Of a stretch of 64,000 nucleotides of DNA, positions 27,035-38,632 are shown piece after piece. A model generated the notes under the pieces. That model worked only from the letters and a program-made list of their open reading frames with translations. It had not been told where the DNA came from and searched no databases. The DNA is from Selaginella moellendorffii (Eukaryota > Streptophyta > Lycopodiopsida > Selaginellales > Selaginellaceae): the NCBI RefSeq assembly GCF_000143415.4, contig NW_003314273.1:574222-638221 (forward strand). The letters run 5' to 3'. Positions within the stretch are counted from its first letter, which is position 1. The number at the start of each line of letters is the position of its first letter. Made by a program: the position numbers and the translations under genes.

Positions 27035-28290
27035 GATTGAAATATGGAGGTAAGCTATGTTCTTTCTTCTATCGTCTTGTTTGGCATTGTCGAAGAACTA
27101 AATGAGACTTAGAGCAGACATGCAGCTATTTCCTTCTTTTTGTGCATTATAGACACTACCTCCTCACCGTGCACTACATTCTCCAAACTTTTTTCTTCAT
27201 GGCACATCCAAAACGCTGGGTATCTCAAGGTGTTGCAACCAAGGAACCATCCAAGTAAGCATTCGTTTCTTTTCAACACACTGTTTGAACATTTTTATCT
27301 CCTTCAGTCTCTCAGCGTTGGCTGTTCTTCAATCTTATCAAAGAGGCTGCCAGCTTCATCGCTGTAGCACAAGCGTGCCACTCGTCAAAACCATGCTCTT
27401 GACTCTGGGTGCTAAAGACGGTCATTTCTAGAAATCTTAAGCCGTTTGATCAGTGAGGAGACCATCCCGCAGTTGTACACAGGTCAAGGAGCTCGTGAGG
27501 ACGAGGCCTTGCACAAAATGATGGAATTTATTTTCTTGAATCTTCTATCTTCGTACAGGTACTGTCCTTAAAATTGAGTGTCGAGATCTCTTGTGGAGTT
27601 TCAACGTTCCTTCTTCAATCTTTCTTGCTGTAACTACTCACTGTCGATCTCTTTCTCGCAGGTCACAACAGATATCCATGAAAGACCTCAAGTATGTAAA
27701 GTTTTTCCAACAGACCTATTGCACGGGACACAAAAAATGCTTTCCTTTACGGTGGATCGATCCAACAGAGTAATGGCTTTCCTTTCCTCTTCCGATTGAC
27801 CACTGTGGGGCAATTCATTTTCATTCCCAGGTCTTCTGATTCCAAACACTTTATATTCGTCAGCTGTAGTTGGCCTGGAAGGTTTGAAACTGCCTCTGTC
27901 GCAAGCTAAATTAACTTGCAGTCTTGTTTCCAGTACTCGCGAGGAATCAAATAAACATTCTTGTAGTGATCCATCTGAAACACTGTGAGCTTTCCACAAG
28001 TAGAAGCTCTATACCAATGTCACCGCCCATTCTAGCTCGTAGTCCCTGGAGCTCTAACACTCAACCATTCCCGACGAGTGTTATCGCACAGGCTCATAGA
28101 GACACCTGTTGTCATACTCCTCGCCGCTACTTGGTGGTGAAGCACAGCTTCTTAACCTCTTGCCACGCCCATTCTACAACAGAGAAACTTTCAACTCAAG
28201 ATGTTGGAATTTTTAAATGAGCACTTTCTTGCGAATATTCGAGGCCGGTTGACTCTAGCTCATTTTTAATGTTAGACTGGATTGAAGGGT
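27035..28290 (+). pseudogene. decayed multi-exon gene, unknown family
   Basis: Several exon-like blocks between good splice signals read as helical protein: 27161-27254 (HYLLTVHYILQTFFFMAHP), 27307-27430 (LSALAVLQSYQRG, VKTMLLTLGAKDGHF) and 27431-27560 (LEILSRLISEETIPQLY, HKMMEFIFLNLLSSYR). After a 100-bp intron, 27662-27773 adds ISMKDLKYVKFFQQTY. The blocks join in phase, except that GAKDGHF and LEILSR are in different frames; one missing base explains this. A further block near 28190-28270 reads MLEFLNEHFLANIRGRL. The pattern resembles HEAT/ARM-type helical repeats, but I could not name the family. It is probably a pseudogene. Confidence 0.45.
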
Positions 28291-28705
28291 TGGCATCTCT
28301 AGAATTCATCGCGTATCTGGATGATCCACACTGATTTGGCTATATGATAAGTAAAGAGACAAAATTTCAACACCAAATATTGGTTAGTTTTTATAATAAA
28401 AAACCTAATTTATTAATTTGTGAATTTTTTTTTGGAGTGGCGATCGATCAGCTCTAACTCCAACAGGGCACTGCGGTGTTTGAGCCGATCTTTTTCAGTT
28501 CGTGTGCTCGTGATGAAAGAAGACGAATGTTGTGATCTCTTTGTAGAGCTCATTTCTTGCATTGTAGAACGCTGGGTCTCTTTTCAATAATTAACATGTT
28601 TCACATATTTTGCTATTGATTTTTTTGCTCAACCGTGACGCTGGTAAGTCTCTCCCCTTTTATATCCCTTATATATATACTCAAGTTTATCCTAAGGCCG
28701 GAACC
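28291..28705. other. intergenic / promoter of the next gene
   Basis: The segment is AT-rich around 28340-28440. A TATATATAC run at 28671-28680 lies 26 bp upstream of the next start codon, which is close for a TATA box. No coding sequence is evident. Confidence 0.4.
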
Positions 28706-30432
28706 ATGGCGAATCCCTTTAGCAAGTGGAGAGAGACAGAGATCGGTGAACAGGTGCAACACGTTGTGAGAGCTTTGTTCTCTCGGTTTGGTCTGGACAA
28801 CACCGAGTCTCTCAGCTTCTACCACTCGACAGCCCAGCGCGAAGTCCAAGTTTGCGATCTCAAGTGGAGAATTTGGCACCATGCCCTTCGTCACGTCCTT
28901 CAGACGACCGTCCCGGATGTTTACTTGCTCGCAATCTTCGCTGCTGACTTCTACGAACAGCAGCTGCCTCTCTTTTCCTTTATGTTCCAGGACGTGGCAA
29001 GGATTTTCGATGACGAGGTACTAAGTGGTTTCTTATGTTTACGATCCAGAAGCTAAGGTTCCTTGCTGCAGAAGGATGGTATGATCTTCAACATAGATGC
29101 GACCGAAGAAGCACTGGCATGTATGTACATGGCCTTCTCTCTCTTTTCTTTTTGCTTTTCATTGTTACTTCTAACACGAGAAACCTTCCAGCCATGGCGG
29201 ACGCAGTGGCGAAAGTCCCTTCGACTTGCATGCCACAAACAATCGTCGAGGATGCTGCTCGGCTGTTTGACATGAGTGAGGCAGCCTGCGATGTTATACA
29301 TACCTGGCTGCTACTTCAGCTTGACGGGGAGAGCTACGATCAGGCAATGGAATGGCTGGCTGCTTTCGAGACGCGGGCTCTTGCGGACGCTGCCACTCAC
29401 GCTGCACTGGTGTTTTTCGCAGAGAACTACCAGTCTCCACCGTCGGAGGAGATAATCGAGCTGCTTGTCCCATGGCTTGATACCGTCCCAAGGATAGAGT
29501 GCAAGTCGATTGAGCTCACTGCCGCTGTCCGCCAGATGCTCGAGGTAAGTAAGCATTTGCCACTTTTCTCGATCCTCGATCTGATGCTTTTGTTTCCTAA
29601 TGTTCAGGAAGTGAAACTGCGAGGCACTGACATCGAGAATGTCAGTGCTGCGACGAGTGCTTTTGTCGAAGACTGGCTCACAAAACGTTCGCGACTTTAC
29701 CGAAAACAACGATGGGACTTCCACCCGTACAGTGACGAGAGCGAGACAATGGGCCGCTTGCTCTACACCTGGACGTTGACGACGAGAGGCAAGAGTGATC
29801 ACGCGGAGCTCCAGAAGCTGTGCGGGGTCACCACCAAGTCGTTCGTGGAGCACGTCAAGTGGAGCCTCCAGGGAGCTACCGACGAGGAGGAGGAGGACAG
29901 GTGCGAGGAGCTTTACGATGCGGCAGCCAGCGTTTTCGGAGCAGCATTCCGCGGTGTCTTTGTGAGCCTGTGCGAGAACTGTCGCTGGAAGGACTCGGGA
30001 ATGCTCGAGTGCTCGCTGGAAGAGCTCCAGGGGATACGAGCTAGAGCGTGGAATGGGCGGTATCAAGTTCACAAACCTCGGCTGGAAACACGGATGAGTC
30101 AGATCAACGACATGATCATCTACCTGGTTGACGTGAGTATAGTGCTCTCTTTTGTGGAAAGCTTACGCGGTTTTCTCAGATGATCTACGAGGATCACTAC
30201 AAGAACGACTATTTACTTCCTCGCGAGTACTGGAGGCAAGACTGTAAGTTAATTAGATTGCGAGTGAGCTATCTTCAATCCTTGTGCTGATCGTGGTAAC
30301 TTACTTCCAGGCCAAGATGTACTGTTTTGCAAGAACTTGGGCGTGAAACTGGAGAAAGCAGAGAAGGGCGTGTATCTCCTGGAGGATTTCATACCATTAG
30401 ATTTCAAATCTATGAATGTAGCGCCTTGTTAG
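28706..30432 (+). CDS. hypothetical protein, 474 residues, unknown family
   Basis: Six exons keep one frame: 28706-29017, 29072-29120, 29192-29544, 29608-30132, 30180-30243, 30311-30432. The N-terminus MANPFSKWRETEIGEQVQHV has no signal peptide or membrane segment. The sequence is mostly alpha-helical, rich in Asp/Glu, Trp and paired aromatics (VCDLKWRIWHHALRHV, CDVIHTWLLLQLDG, WTLTTRGKSDHAELQKLCG). An acidic loop ATDEEEEDRCEELY lies near residue 330. The end (KAEKGVYLLEDFIPLDF) is not a targeting signal. I recognise no domain. It is intact, has normal splice sites and sits 86 bp upstream of PRP22 in the same direction. It may be lineage-specific. Confidence 0.7.
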
Positions 30433-30518
30433 ATAGAATATGGAATGTTAGATAAAAGATGGAATATTCTTGTTTTCCTTGATTTAGGGGTTGCTAGGGC
30501 TAGGGCAGAGAAGCAGCG

Positions 30519-33500
30519 ATGGAGAAGGCGAGAGACGGCGAGGCGGTGCTCCAGAAGAAGCTCGAGTACTTGTCGCTCGTGTCCAAGGTATGTGCCGAGC
30601 TGGAGACGCACGTAGGGTGCAGCGACAAGACGCTGGCCGAGTTTATCATCGAGCTGGGCCGGGGCAGCGAGAGCGTGGAGGAATTCGGCGGCAAGCTCAA
30701 GGAGAATGGGGCGGAGATGCCGGATTACTTCGTCAAGACGCTGCTGACGATCATTCACGCCATTCTGCCGCCCGTGAGGAAGGAGAAGGAGAAGGAGAGG
30801 GACAAGGAGAGGAAGGAGAAGGAGAGAGACCGGGAGAAGGAGAAAGATAGAGAGCACAAAGAGAAGGAGCGAGAGAAAGAGAACAGGGAGAGGGAAAGGG
30901 ATAGAGAGCGGGACCGAGATAGGGAGAAAGATAGAGATAGAGAAAGGCACAGGGACAGGGATAGCAGGGATAGCAGGACCAGTAGGAGAAGGAGAGACGA
31001 GGAAAATGGAAGAGACCAGCGTCGGGAGCCCGAGTCCCGGCCGGAGGAGCCAGAGCTCTACAAGATCTACAAGGGCAGGGTGGCGAGGATAATGGACTTT
31101 GGCTGCTTTGTCCAGCTGAATGGGTTCTGGGGGCGCAAGGAGGGACTAGTTCATATCTCTCAGATGGCTTCTCGAAAGGTTGGGCATGCCAAGGATGCTG
31201 TGGAGAGGGACCAGGAGGTTTGGGTGAAGGTGGTGTCTTTGACGGGGCAGAAGATGAGTCTTTCTATGAGAGACGTGGACCAGAAAACCGGGGGCGATTT
31301 GGTTCCTATTCACAAGCCATTGGGAAATGAAGAGGATGCGTTTAGAACCAATCCGTCCATTGCCAACAAGCCGTCGACGACAAGGAAGGGTCTTTCTGGG
31401 ATTCCGTTGATCGACGACGACCCAGACGTATCGCACTCCAGAAGGCCTTCGAAGAAGATGAGCTCTCCAGAGAGGTGGGAGATAAAGCAGCTGGCTGCTT
31501 CAGGGGTGGTCGGCATCCGAGAGAATCCCCTGTATGACGACGACGGTGGTGGTATGCTGTATCACGACGAGGGTGCTGAAGAAGAGCTTGAAATCGAGCT
31601 TAACGAGGACGAGCCTGCGTTTTTGAGGGGACAAACAAGATACTCGGTGGATCTCTCGCCTGTGAAGATCGTCAAGAACCCCGACGGTTCGTTGCAGAGA
31701 GCAGCAACAACTCAGTCGGCTCTGGCTAAAGAGAGAAGGGAGCTTCGCGAACAGCAGCAGCGGACAATGCTGGATTCTATTCCCAAGGACTTGAATCGTC
31801 CATGGGAGGATCCCATGCCAGAGACAGGAGAGCGGCACCTAGCGCAGGAACTCCGGGGTGTAGGACTGTCTGCATACGACATGCCCGAGTGGAAGAAGGA
31901 TGCGTTTGGGAAGGCTCCAACTTTTGGACAACGGTCGAAGCTTTCGATTCAAGAGCAGAGACAGAGCTTGCCGATTTATAAGCTGAAGATGGAGCTTGTG
32001 AAGGCTGTGAACGAGAACCAGGTCCTGGTCGTGATTGGTGAGACCGGCTCGGGAAAGACGACTCAGATGACACAGTACCTGGCTGAGGCGGGATATACTT
32101 CGAGGGGGAAAATCGGCTGCACACAGCCTCGTAGAGTGGCTGCCATGTCCGTGGCGAAGAGGGTGGCGGAAGAGTTCGGTTGCCGTTTGGGTGAGGAGGT
32201 TGGATATGCTATCCGTTTCGAGGACTGCACAGGGCCCGAGACTGTTATAAAGTACATGACAGATGGTATGCTTCTCCGAGAGATACTTGTGGATGAAAAC
32301 CTCTCAGCATACTCGGTGATCATGCTGGATGAAGCTCACGAGAGAACCATCCATACGGACGTTCTTTTCGGGTTGCTCAAGAGCTTAGTCAAGCGGCGGC
32401 CTGATTTGCGGCTGATCGTTACGTCGGCAACTCTGGACGCAGAGAAGTTCTCGGGTTACTTTTACGACTGTAACATCTTCACCATACCAGGACGGTCATA
32501 TCCAGTCGAGATTCTCTACACCAAACAGCCAGAGACCGACTACTTAGACGCAGCATTGATCACGGTGATGCAAATTCATCTTACGGAGCCGGAGGGGGAC
32601 GTCTTGCTCTTTTTGACGGGTCAAGAGGAGATCGACACCGCTTGCCAGATTTTGTATGAACGGATGAAGGGTCTGGGACCGAACGTGCCAGAGTTGATCA
32701 TCTTGCCGGTCTACAGCGCTCTTCCCAGCGAGATGCAAACTCGAATCTTCGATCCACCTCCTGCAGGGACGAGGAAAGTCGTCGTTGCTACTAATATTGC
32801 GGAGGCGTCCCTGACAATTGATGGCATTTACTACGTCGTTGATCCGGGATTCGCAAAGCAGAAGGTGTACAACCCGAAGCTGGGACTCGACTCGCTCGTG
32901 ATCACTCCTATATCTCAAGCGTCAGCGAAGCAGCGAGCTGGTCGTGCCGGAAGAACAGGTCCCGGGAAGTGTTATCGACTTTACACTGAGAGCTCGTTCT
33001 GGAACGAGATGCTTCCGACGACCGTGCCGGAGATACAGAGGATCAATCTCGGGATGACGGTTCTGATGATGAAGGCCATGGGGATCAACGATTTACTCTC
33101 GTTCGACTTCATGGATCCTCCACAGTCCCAGGCGCTTATTTCTGCTATGGAGCAACTCTACAGCTTGCAAGCGTTGGATGAAGAAGGTTTGCTGACCAAG
33201 CTGGGGCGAAAGATGGCGGAGTTTCCTTTGGAGCCACCTCTGTCGAAGATGCTCCTGGCGAGCGTGGACCTTGGTTGCAGCGACGAGATCCTCACAATCA
33301 TCTCGATGCTCCAGGCGCAAAACATTTTCTATCGTCCTCGTGAGAAGCAGGCCCAGGCAGATCAGAAGAGAGCCAAGTTCTTCCAGCCGGAGGGTGATCA
33401 CCTGACGTTGCTTGCTGTTTACGAGGCGTGGAGAGCTAAAAATTTCTCCGGACCATGGTGCTTCGAGAATTTTGTACAGTCTCGATCACTGAGGAGAGCA

Positions 33501-33991
33501 CAAGACGTGAGGAAGCAGCTGCTCACGATCATGGACAAGTAAGACAAGTTTTCTTTTTTCCTTTTCGTTTTTCTCATGTGTTCTTGTTTGTGTGCAGATA
33601 TAAGCTGGATGTGGTTAGTGCTGGGAAGAACTTCACAAGGATCAGGAAAGCAATATGTGCTGGATTCTTCTTCCATGCCGGGCGCAAGGATCCTCAGGAA
33701 GGATACAGGACGATAGTGGAGAACCAGCCCGTCTACATTCATCCAAGCAGTGCACTGTTCCAGCGTCAGCCCGACTGGGTGATCTACCACGAGCTAGTTA
33801 TGACGACGAAGGAGTACATGCGAGAAGTTACACTCATCGATCCAAAGTGGCTGGTCGAGCTCGCTCCCAGGTTCTTCAAGGAAGCCGATCCAACGAAGCT
33901 GAGCAAGAGAAAGCGGCAGGAACGTATAGAGCCGCTGTACGATCGGTACCACGAGCCGAACTCGTGGCGTCTGAGCAAACGACGAGGATAA
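30519..33991 (+). CDS. PRP22: pre-mRNA-splicing ATP-dependent RNA helicase PRP22/DHX8
   Basis: A 3-kb exon (30519-33538) and a second exon (33598-33991) give 1137 residues. The N-terminal helical domain is followed by a long Arg/Glu/Asp/Lys dipeptide region (about residues 85-170). An S1 RNA-binding domain starts near residue 180 ([17 protein letters not shown]). The DEAH helicase core has [10 protein letters not shown] near residue 507, DEAH at 604-607, SAT near 636 and [14 protein letters not shown] near 806. The C-terminal HA2/OB region ends WRLSKRRG, as in PRP22. PRP22 releases spliced mRNA from the spliceosome after exon ligation. The coding strand at 30775-31012 is almost pure purine. 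Confidence 0.96.
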
Positions 33992-34103
33992 GTGGCTGGC
34001 TAAATTTCACCATGGCAGGATTGTCAAAAAGCCTCTACAGGTTTTTTCCATGGTTTTGAATTCTCTTTCACTCTCGTTTTCGAAACTCTTCGTTTTCTAC
34101 TCG

Positions 34104-35486
34104 TTACAGGAAGCAGTCTTTCCTCCGGGCATTGTTCCTAAAGAACCTGGCCGGATCAAAGTACTTCAAGTCCAAAGTCTTGCATTCGCCATCGACGATG
34201 AGCTCCGACAAGAAGGCCCCGGTGGCCGGTCCGTTAAGAATCCCCCAGTAGCCGTGTCCGGTGGCAACGTACGCTCCCTCGACGTTTGGAAGCTTTCCAA
34301 TGAGCGGCCGTCCATCTTCCGATAGCGGCATGAAGCAGGCCTGGGCGGTCTCGAGCTCGGCCCCTTGGAGGTGGGAGGAGACGGTCTCGGACACTCTCCT
34401 CAACATGGCGACGGCCTCGTTCCTGGGCTTGACTTGGTGGGCAGTAGCGGGCAGCTCGGCCTCCTCGGACATGCCCGAGACGTAAACTTCGCCGGTGGGA
34501 CGCGGGTAGACCTCCGGAGCGAGCTGCTTGCCTTCCCGGGTCTTGTACCTCAGCAGCAGCGCGTGCGGGGTGAGATCTTGCGAGCTCTTGGGCCGGACGA
34601 CGATGCTGTGAGCCTTCCTCCCCGAGATCCTGGTGAGGTCCGAGATGGAGCTGAGATTGCTGGACCAGGGGCCGAGCGCCACCACCGCCACCTCGGCCGG
34701 GATGAGCTCCTTGTCCACGACAACTCCCAGCAGCTTCATCCGGTGTGGATCCAGGCGGAGCTCCTCCACCTCGCCGCGGATGACCCGGACGCCAAACTCG
34801 GCCTCGGCGGCGGAGAGCACCGCTTGCGTGAAGAGAGCCGGATGGACCTGCGCGGTGGTGGTCTGGTTTCCAATCGGGGTGGCACCTTTGACAGGGCCAT
34901 CGGTCCAGGATGGAAGAACCGAGGGGGTGGAAGCGTTCACCACCTCGCCGCCACCAGCGTGATGGTTGTCAGTGCCGGACCTTGGCTCCTCCACGACGAG
35001 GCTGAGCGTGTCGAGGGGGCGATAGCCGTAGCGATGCGCGCCGTCGAGCTCGGCGGCGAGGCGCTGGTGCATGAGGAAGCTGGCGCGCGCGAGCTTGCCG
35101 AGGGGGCTGCCGTCGCACCAGTCGAGCGCGAGGAAACCGCCGGCCTTGCCCGAGGCGGCGCAGGCGACGCTGCAGCGCTCCACGACCGTGACGCGGACGC
35201 CCTTCTTGGCGAGGAAGTAGGCTGTGCAGGCGCCGATCACACCCGCGCCGCACACGATGGCGTGGCCGGGGCTGGGAGACGGGTCGCTGCTGCTGCTGCT
35301 GCTACTGGCGCTGGGATCGATTGGAGTGGGCGGAGTCGGATCCATTGGATTGTTGGAGGTGCCCGCGTCGCCGCCGCGCACCCTGCGCCTGGCGTTGGGA
35401 TCATCCGCGGCGCGGCGGAGAGGAAAAGAAAAGACAACGGTTGGGTGTCTTGGCCCTAGGAACAGGAAGGTGAAAATCAGTGCCAC
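34104..35486 (-). CDS. FAD-dependent oxidoreductase, DAO family
   Basis: The gene is intronless, with 460 residues. After a Pro/Ser-rich N-terminus (start possibly internal at MDPTPPTP, residue 48) comes the Rossmann dinucleotide motif HAIVCGAGVIGACTAYFLAKKG, then the ribose-binding acid in VTVVERCSVA. The DAO-type body includes GGFLALDWCDG, PYRPLDT-type loops and the late FAD loop PLIGKLPNVEGAYVATGHGYWGI. Members oxidise amino-acid or related C-N bonds; the plant and yeast relatives (TDA3-like) are poorly defined, so substrate is unknown. It converges with PRP22 (112 bp between stops). Confidence 0.85.
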   Translation of the reverse strand: MALIFTFLFLGPRHPTVVFSFPLRRAADDPNARRRVRGGDAGTSNNPMDPTPPTPIDPSASSSSSSSDPSPSPGHAIVCGAGVIGACTAYFLAKKGVRVTVVERCSVACAASGKAGGFLALDWCDGSPLGKLARASFLMHQRLAAELDGAHRYGYRPLDTLSLVVEEPRSGTDNHHAGGGEVVNASTPSVLPSWTDGPVKGATPIGNQTTTAQVHPALFTQAVLSAAEAEFGVRVIRGEVEELRLDPHRMKLLGVVVDKELIPAEVAVVALGPWSSNLSSISDLTRISGRKAHSIVVRPKSSQDLTPHALLLRYKTREGKQLAPEVYPRPTGEVYVSGMSEEAELPATAHQVKPRNEAVAMLRRVSETVSSHLQGAELETAQACFMPLSEDGRPLIGKLPNVEGAYVATGHGYWGILNGPATGAFLSELIVDGECKTLDLKYFDPARFFRNNARRKDCFL

Positions 35487-37998
35487 GTCATGTCATAGAA
35501 AACAAATTTGTGAATAATAAAAGATGTTTTATTGATCATAATCAACAATTTTGTTATTTCTTGTTGTTTCCTTCATTTTTAAAGTGTATCTTTTTTTTTT
35601 TGAGTTCTTTTAGTCCTTTTGAATCTTTATTGAAGTCTTTGAAATGTTTTGTATTATATTTGTTATATATTTTTTTAGTTAAGTTTTGAATTGTTTCATG
35701 TTTGTTTCTAGATTTGGTGTATATTTGTTATTTGTATATTTATTTTATTCTTCTTTTAGCAACTATAGTTTAACAAAGTTTTCTCCTATAGCTTTTAAAT
35801 TAGTTTTGTGATGTTTACATTTAGTTTCAGAATAAAACTTATTGCACAGATTTGATTTTTTCTAAAAATTATGAATAAATAAGTTTTAAAAAATTTATTC
35901 ACTTTTTAAAATTTTTTTCCTAACCATTATAACATGTAAATGTCATATCTCACCTTACCAAATCCCTATATTATTTATTAGTTCATTTCTCCTTTATTGC
36001 ATTATTTGCCTATTTATTAATCCTATTTTGAGTTGAGTATATAATCTGGTAAACTTTTTTTTAGTAAAATTAAATATAACTATTAGATTAATAAATATAT
36101 AAAATTGTTTTTATTTCCTTATAGTTCAGTATATTATAGCTTATAATTCCATCTTTAACTTCTATAAATATTCTTTAAATATTTTAAGAATTATGTTAAA
36201 ATATCATGTAATTAGAGCACTAGATTTACCCTATTATAAGATGCCTTTTGTTATATACAAAAGGTTAAAATATTTTTAAAAAAAATGTGTTTTTTTTTTT
36301 TGCAACTTTTCAGTACTTTTCAAATTTCTAAAGTTAATCATGCTTTTAATAAATTTATGATTGGTTAATTTGCACTTAGTGAATTATCATTCATTTATTC
36401 GTTAGCTGTTTATGAGGTTTTATAATGCATGATATTGACAGATTATAATCTTTGAGCCATTCATTTGCTAAACTCCTTGAAGTCTTATACCACCAAGCCT
36501 TCTGTCCTCATCCTAGGCTTCGCTAATCTACCTGCCGTACATCATGGGTTCAAGCCTGAATGCAATCCTGAGGTGTAGTCACCAGTTTATCAATTTGAAT
36601 GTTAATGTTAATCAATTTCCACTTTTCTGATGATGTTGAAATGTAAATTATATCAAGTGTGTTAAATAAAATTCATCAACAACATCATGCATGCCACGTT
36701 GCAGATTGCTACGTCATTAATCCATGGTGGCACAGAATGAATAGTGAAAGCTATGCCGTGATAGGCTGTGGGTATACTATACACCATGTGCGGTCCTTGA
36801 ATGCATACATTTACACAAGCCAACGTGCCGAGGAAGTGATAGTTAAAATACACACAAGTTCTCCTGGCACAAGAAATAACAAACAAGGCATCAAAAGATC
36901 TCTTGATCTTGCCGATCGGTGTCTATTACTGGAAGCGCGTATCGATTGATTCAATCCAATGGATCTAAACAAATGAGCATGTAGATTTGGGAGAGTTTCA
37001 CGTGCCTTTGCGCAGTCGTACGATATGATCTCATATCCTCACGCGAGAGTCCCTCTCGATCAATCAAACTCCTCTCCTCTCTTAGCTTTCAAAACCAGAG
37101 AGTTTCTGCTATTCCAGTAGCGAGAAAGAGGCTTTGAATCGATACATGGTTTCGTCGTCTTCATGGATTTATATGAGCTTGAAGAGATTCCTTGATGATT
37201 CCAGCAGCCAGCGCGCGTAGAATAAAACCCGTATACAAAGTGGGAGGGAGTGCCCCTGTCGACTCCATTAAATTCCCGCACAGCTTGGCATGAAAAGGAA
37301 CGTCGTTATTTGCTTGGACTCGCTGGAAACTTTAATGCTTTCATCTCACAAACGGGGGCGCGCAGAAAGTCAGGGACATGAGAAGGAAAGAAAGAGGAAG
37401 AGAAAGATTTGAGAGTGATTTGCTTCTTAAATCTCGTGCTTAAAACCTTTCAAAGCTTGCAGGCAGCCGGCTATGGCAGAAAGACCAGCTAAAACTTTAG
37501 CAAGAACACTGTAAGTTTTTCCACCACCAGAGGCTAGTACTAGCGTATAAATTGTCCCTGCTGGTCACCGAGCGAGAGCGAGAGGTTGGCTCCTTTAAAA
37601 TCTCTCCCTTGCCAGTCCAGCGTACAGGAAGGAAAAAAACAGTAAAAAAAATGTAAGTTTCATGTGTGTCTGATCCAGGGCACTCAATGCTCGCAGGACT
37701 CCAGAGAGTGTTTTTCGCTCATCATGCCATGCAAGCTTATGGAATCAAAACTCGAGAGGGAGAAATCAAACTCCAAAATCTCCCAAAACTCCAAAAACGA
37801 TTCAATCTTTGAAAACCATATGAAGTAGCAATCTGCGTCACTTCATCAAGCCGCACCAAGGTCAAGGAAAACTAAATGAAATGCGTGCCAGCACCACCTC
37901 CACCACCCTCCTTAAAAGAAAAACACGTAGACAGCAAATAAACGAAGGAAAAAACGAATTTTTCTGTGAGTAAAGGAACCGAAAGAAGCGTCCCCGAG
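35487..37998. other. intergenic spacer, AT-rich part then mixed
   Basis: The segment 35510-36470 is highly AT-rich and CpG-poor like the 20-26 kb desert. From 36480 to 37990 composition is balanced but open frames are short and unconvincing. The area 37360-37960 is purine-rich (GGAAAGAAAGAGGAAGAG) and may belong to the upstream promoter of the PDF1-like gene. No RNA gene was recognised. Confidence 0.5.
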
Positions 37999-38004
37999 TA
38001 TAAG
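37999..38004 (+). promoter_or_regulatory. TATA box of the PDF1-like gene
   Basis: TATAAG lies about 115 bp upstream of the preferred start codon. An alternative in-frame ATG at 37966 is upstream of this element, which argues against it as the translation start. Confidence 0.45.
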
Positions 38005-38118
38005 AACATAAGGCACTCTCAGTTGTACCCTTGTCTTCCCTCCAGGTCTTCCCTCCAGGAACAAAAAAGAGAGAGAGATATCTTCCTCTTCTTCGTTCTT
38101 GGCGATCGATCGTCCTTC

Positions 38119-38601
38119 ATGGCGAGCTTAAGCTCCCTCCTCGTCATCGCCTGCATTGCTTCGGCGGCGCTGGCCAATGAGTTCCAGAGCTACGAGCAGC
38201 AAGAGCGATACTTTGAGCCCCAGAACTTTGGTGGCTACGATCAGTCTCTAAGCTACTCTGGATCATCCGGCTCCGGCTCCAGCTCCAGCGGCGGTGGTGG
38301 CAGTCCCAGCTCCGGCTCCGGCTCTGGCTCCGGCTCCAGCGGCGGTGGTGGCAGTCCCAGCTCCGGCTCCGGCTCTGGCTCCGGCTCCAGCGGCGGTGGT
38401 GGCAGTCCCAGCTCCGGCTCCGGCTCTGGTGGCGGTGGCTACGGTGGTGGCAGCCCCAGCTCTGGCTCTGGCTCTGGCTCTGGCTCCGTCCCAAGCACTG
38501 GCGGTGGTGGCGGTGGCTACGGTGGTGGCAGCCCCAGCTCTGGCTCTGGCTCTGGTTCCGTCCCAAGCACTGGCGGTGGTGGTGGTGGCTATGGAAATCC
38601 T

Positions 38602-38632
<31 letters not shown>

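Noticed and set aside
30781-31010. Repeated purine units, considered as a satellite or array
   Set aside because: They are irregular, encode an in-frame charged region of PRP22 and have no constant spacer, so they are not a CRISPR-like or satellite array.
34365-35459. Plus-strand frame of 364 codons
   Set aside because: It is antisense to the intact FAD oxidoreductase, which has clear family motifs.
36541-36590. GGGTTCAAGCCTGAA, considered as a tRNA or SINE B-box
   Set aside because: No A-box or cloverleaf could be found within the expected distance.
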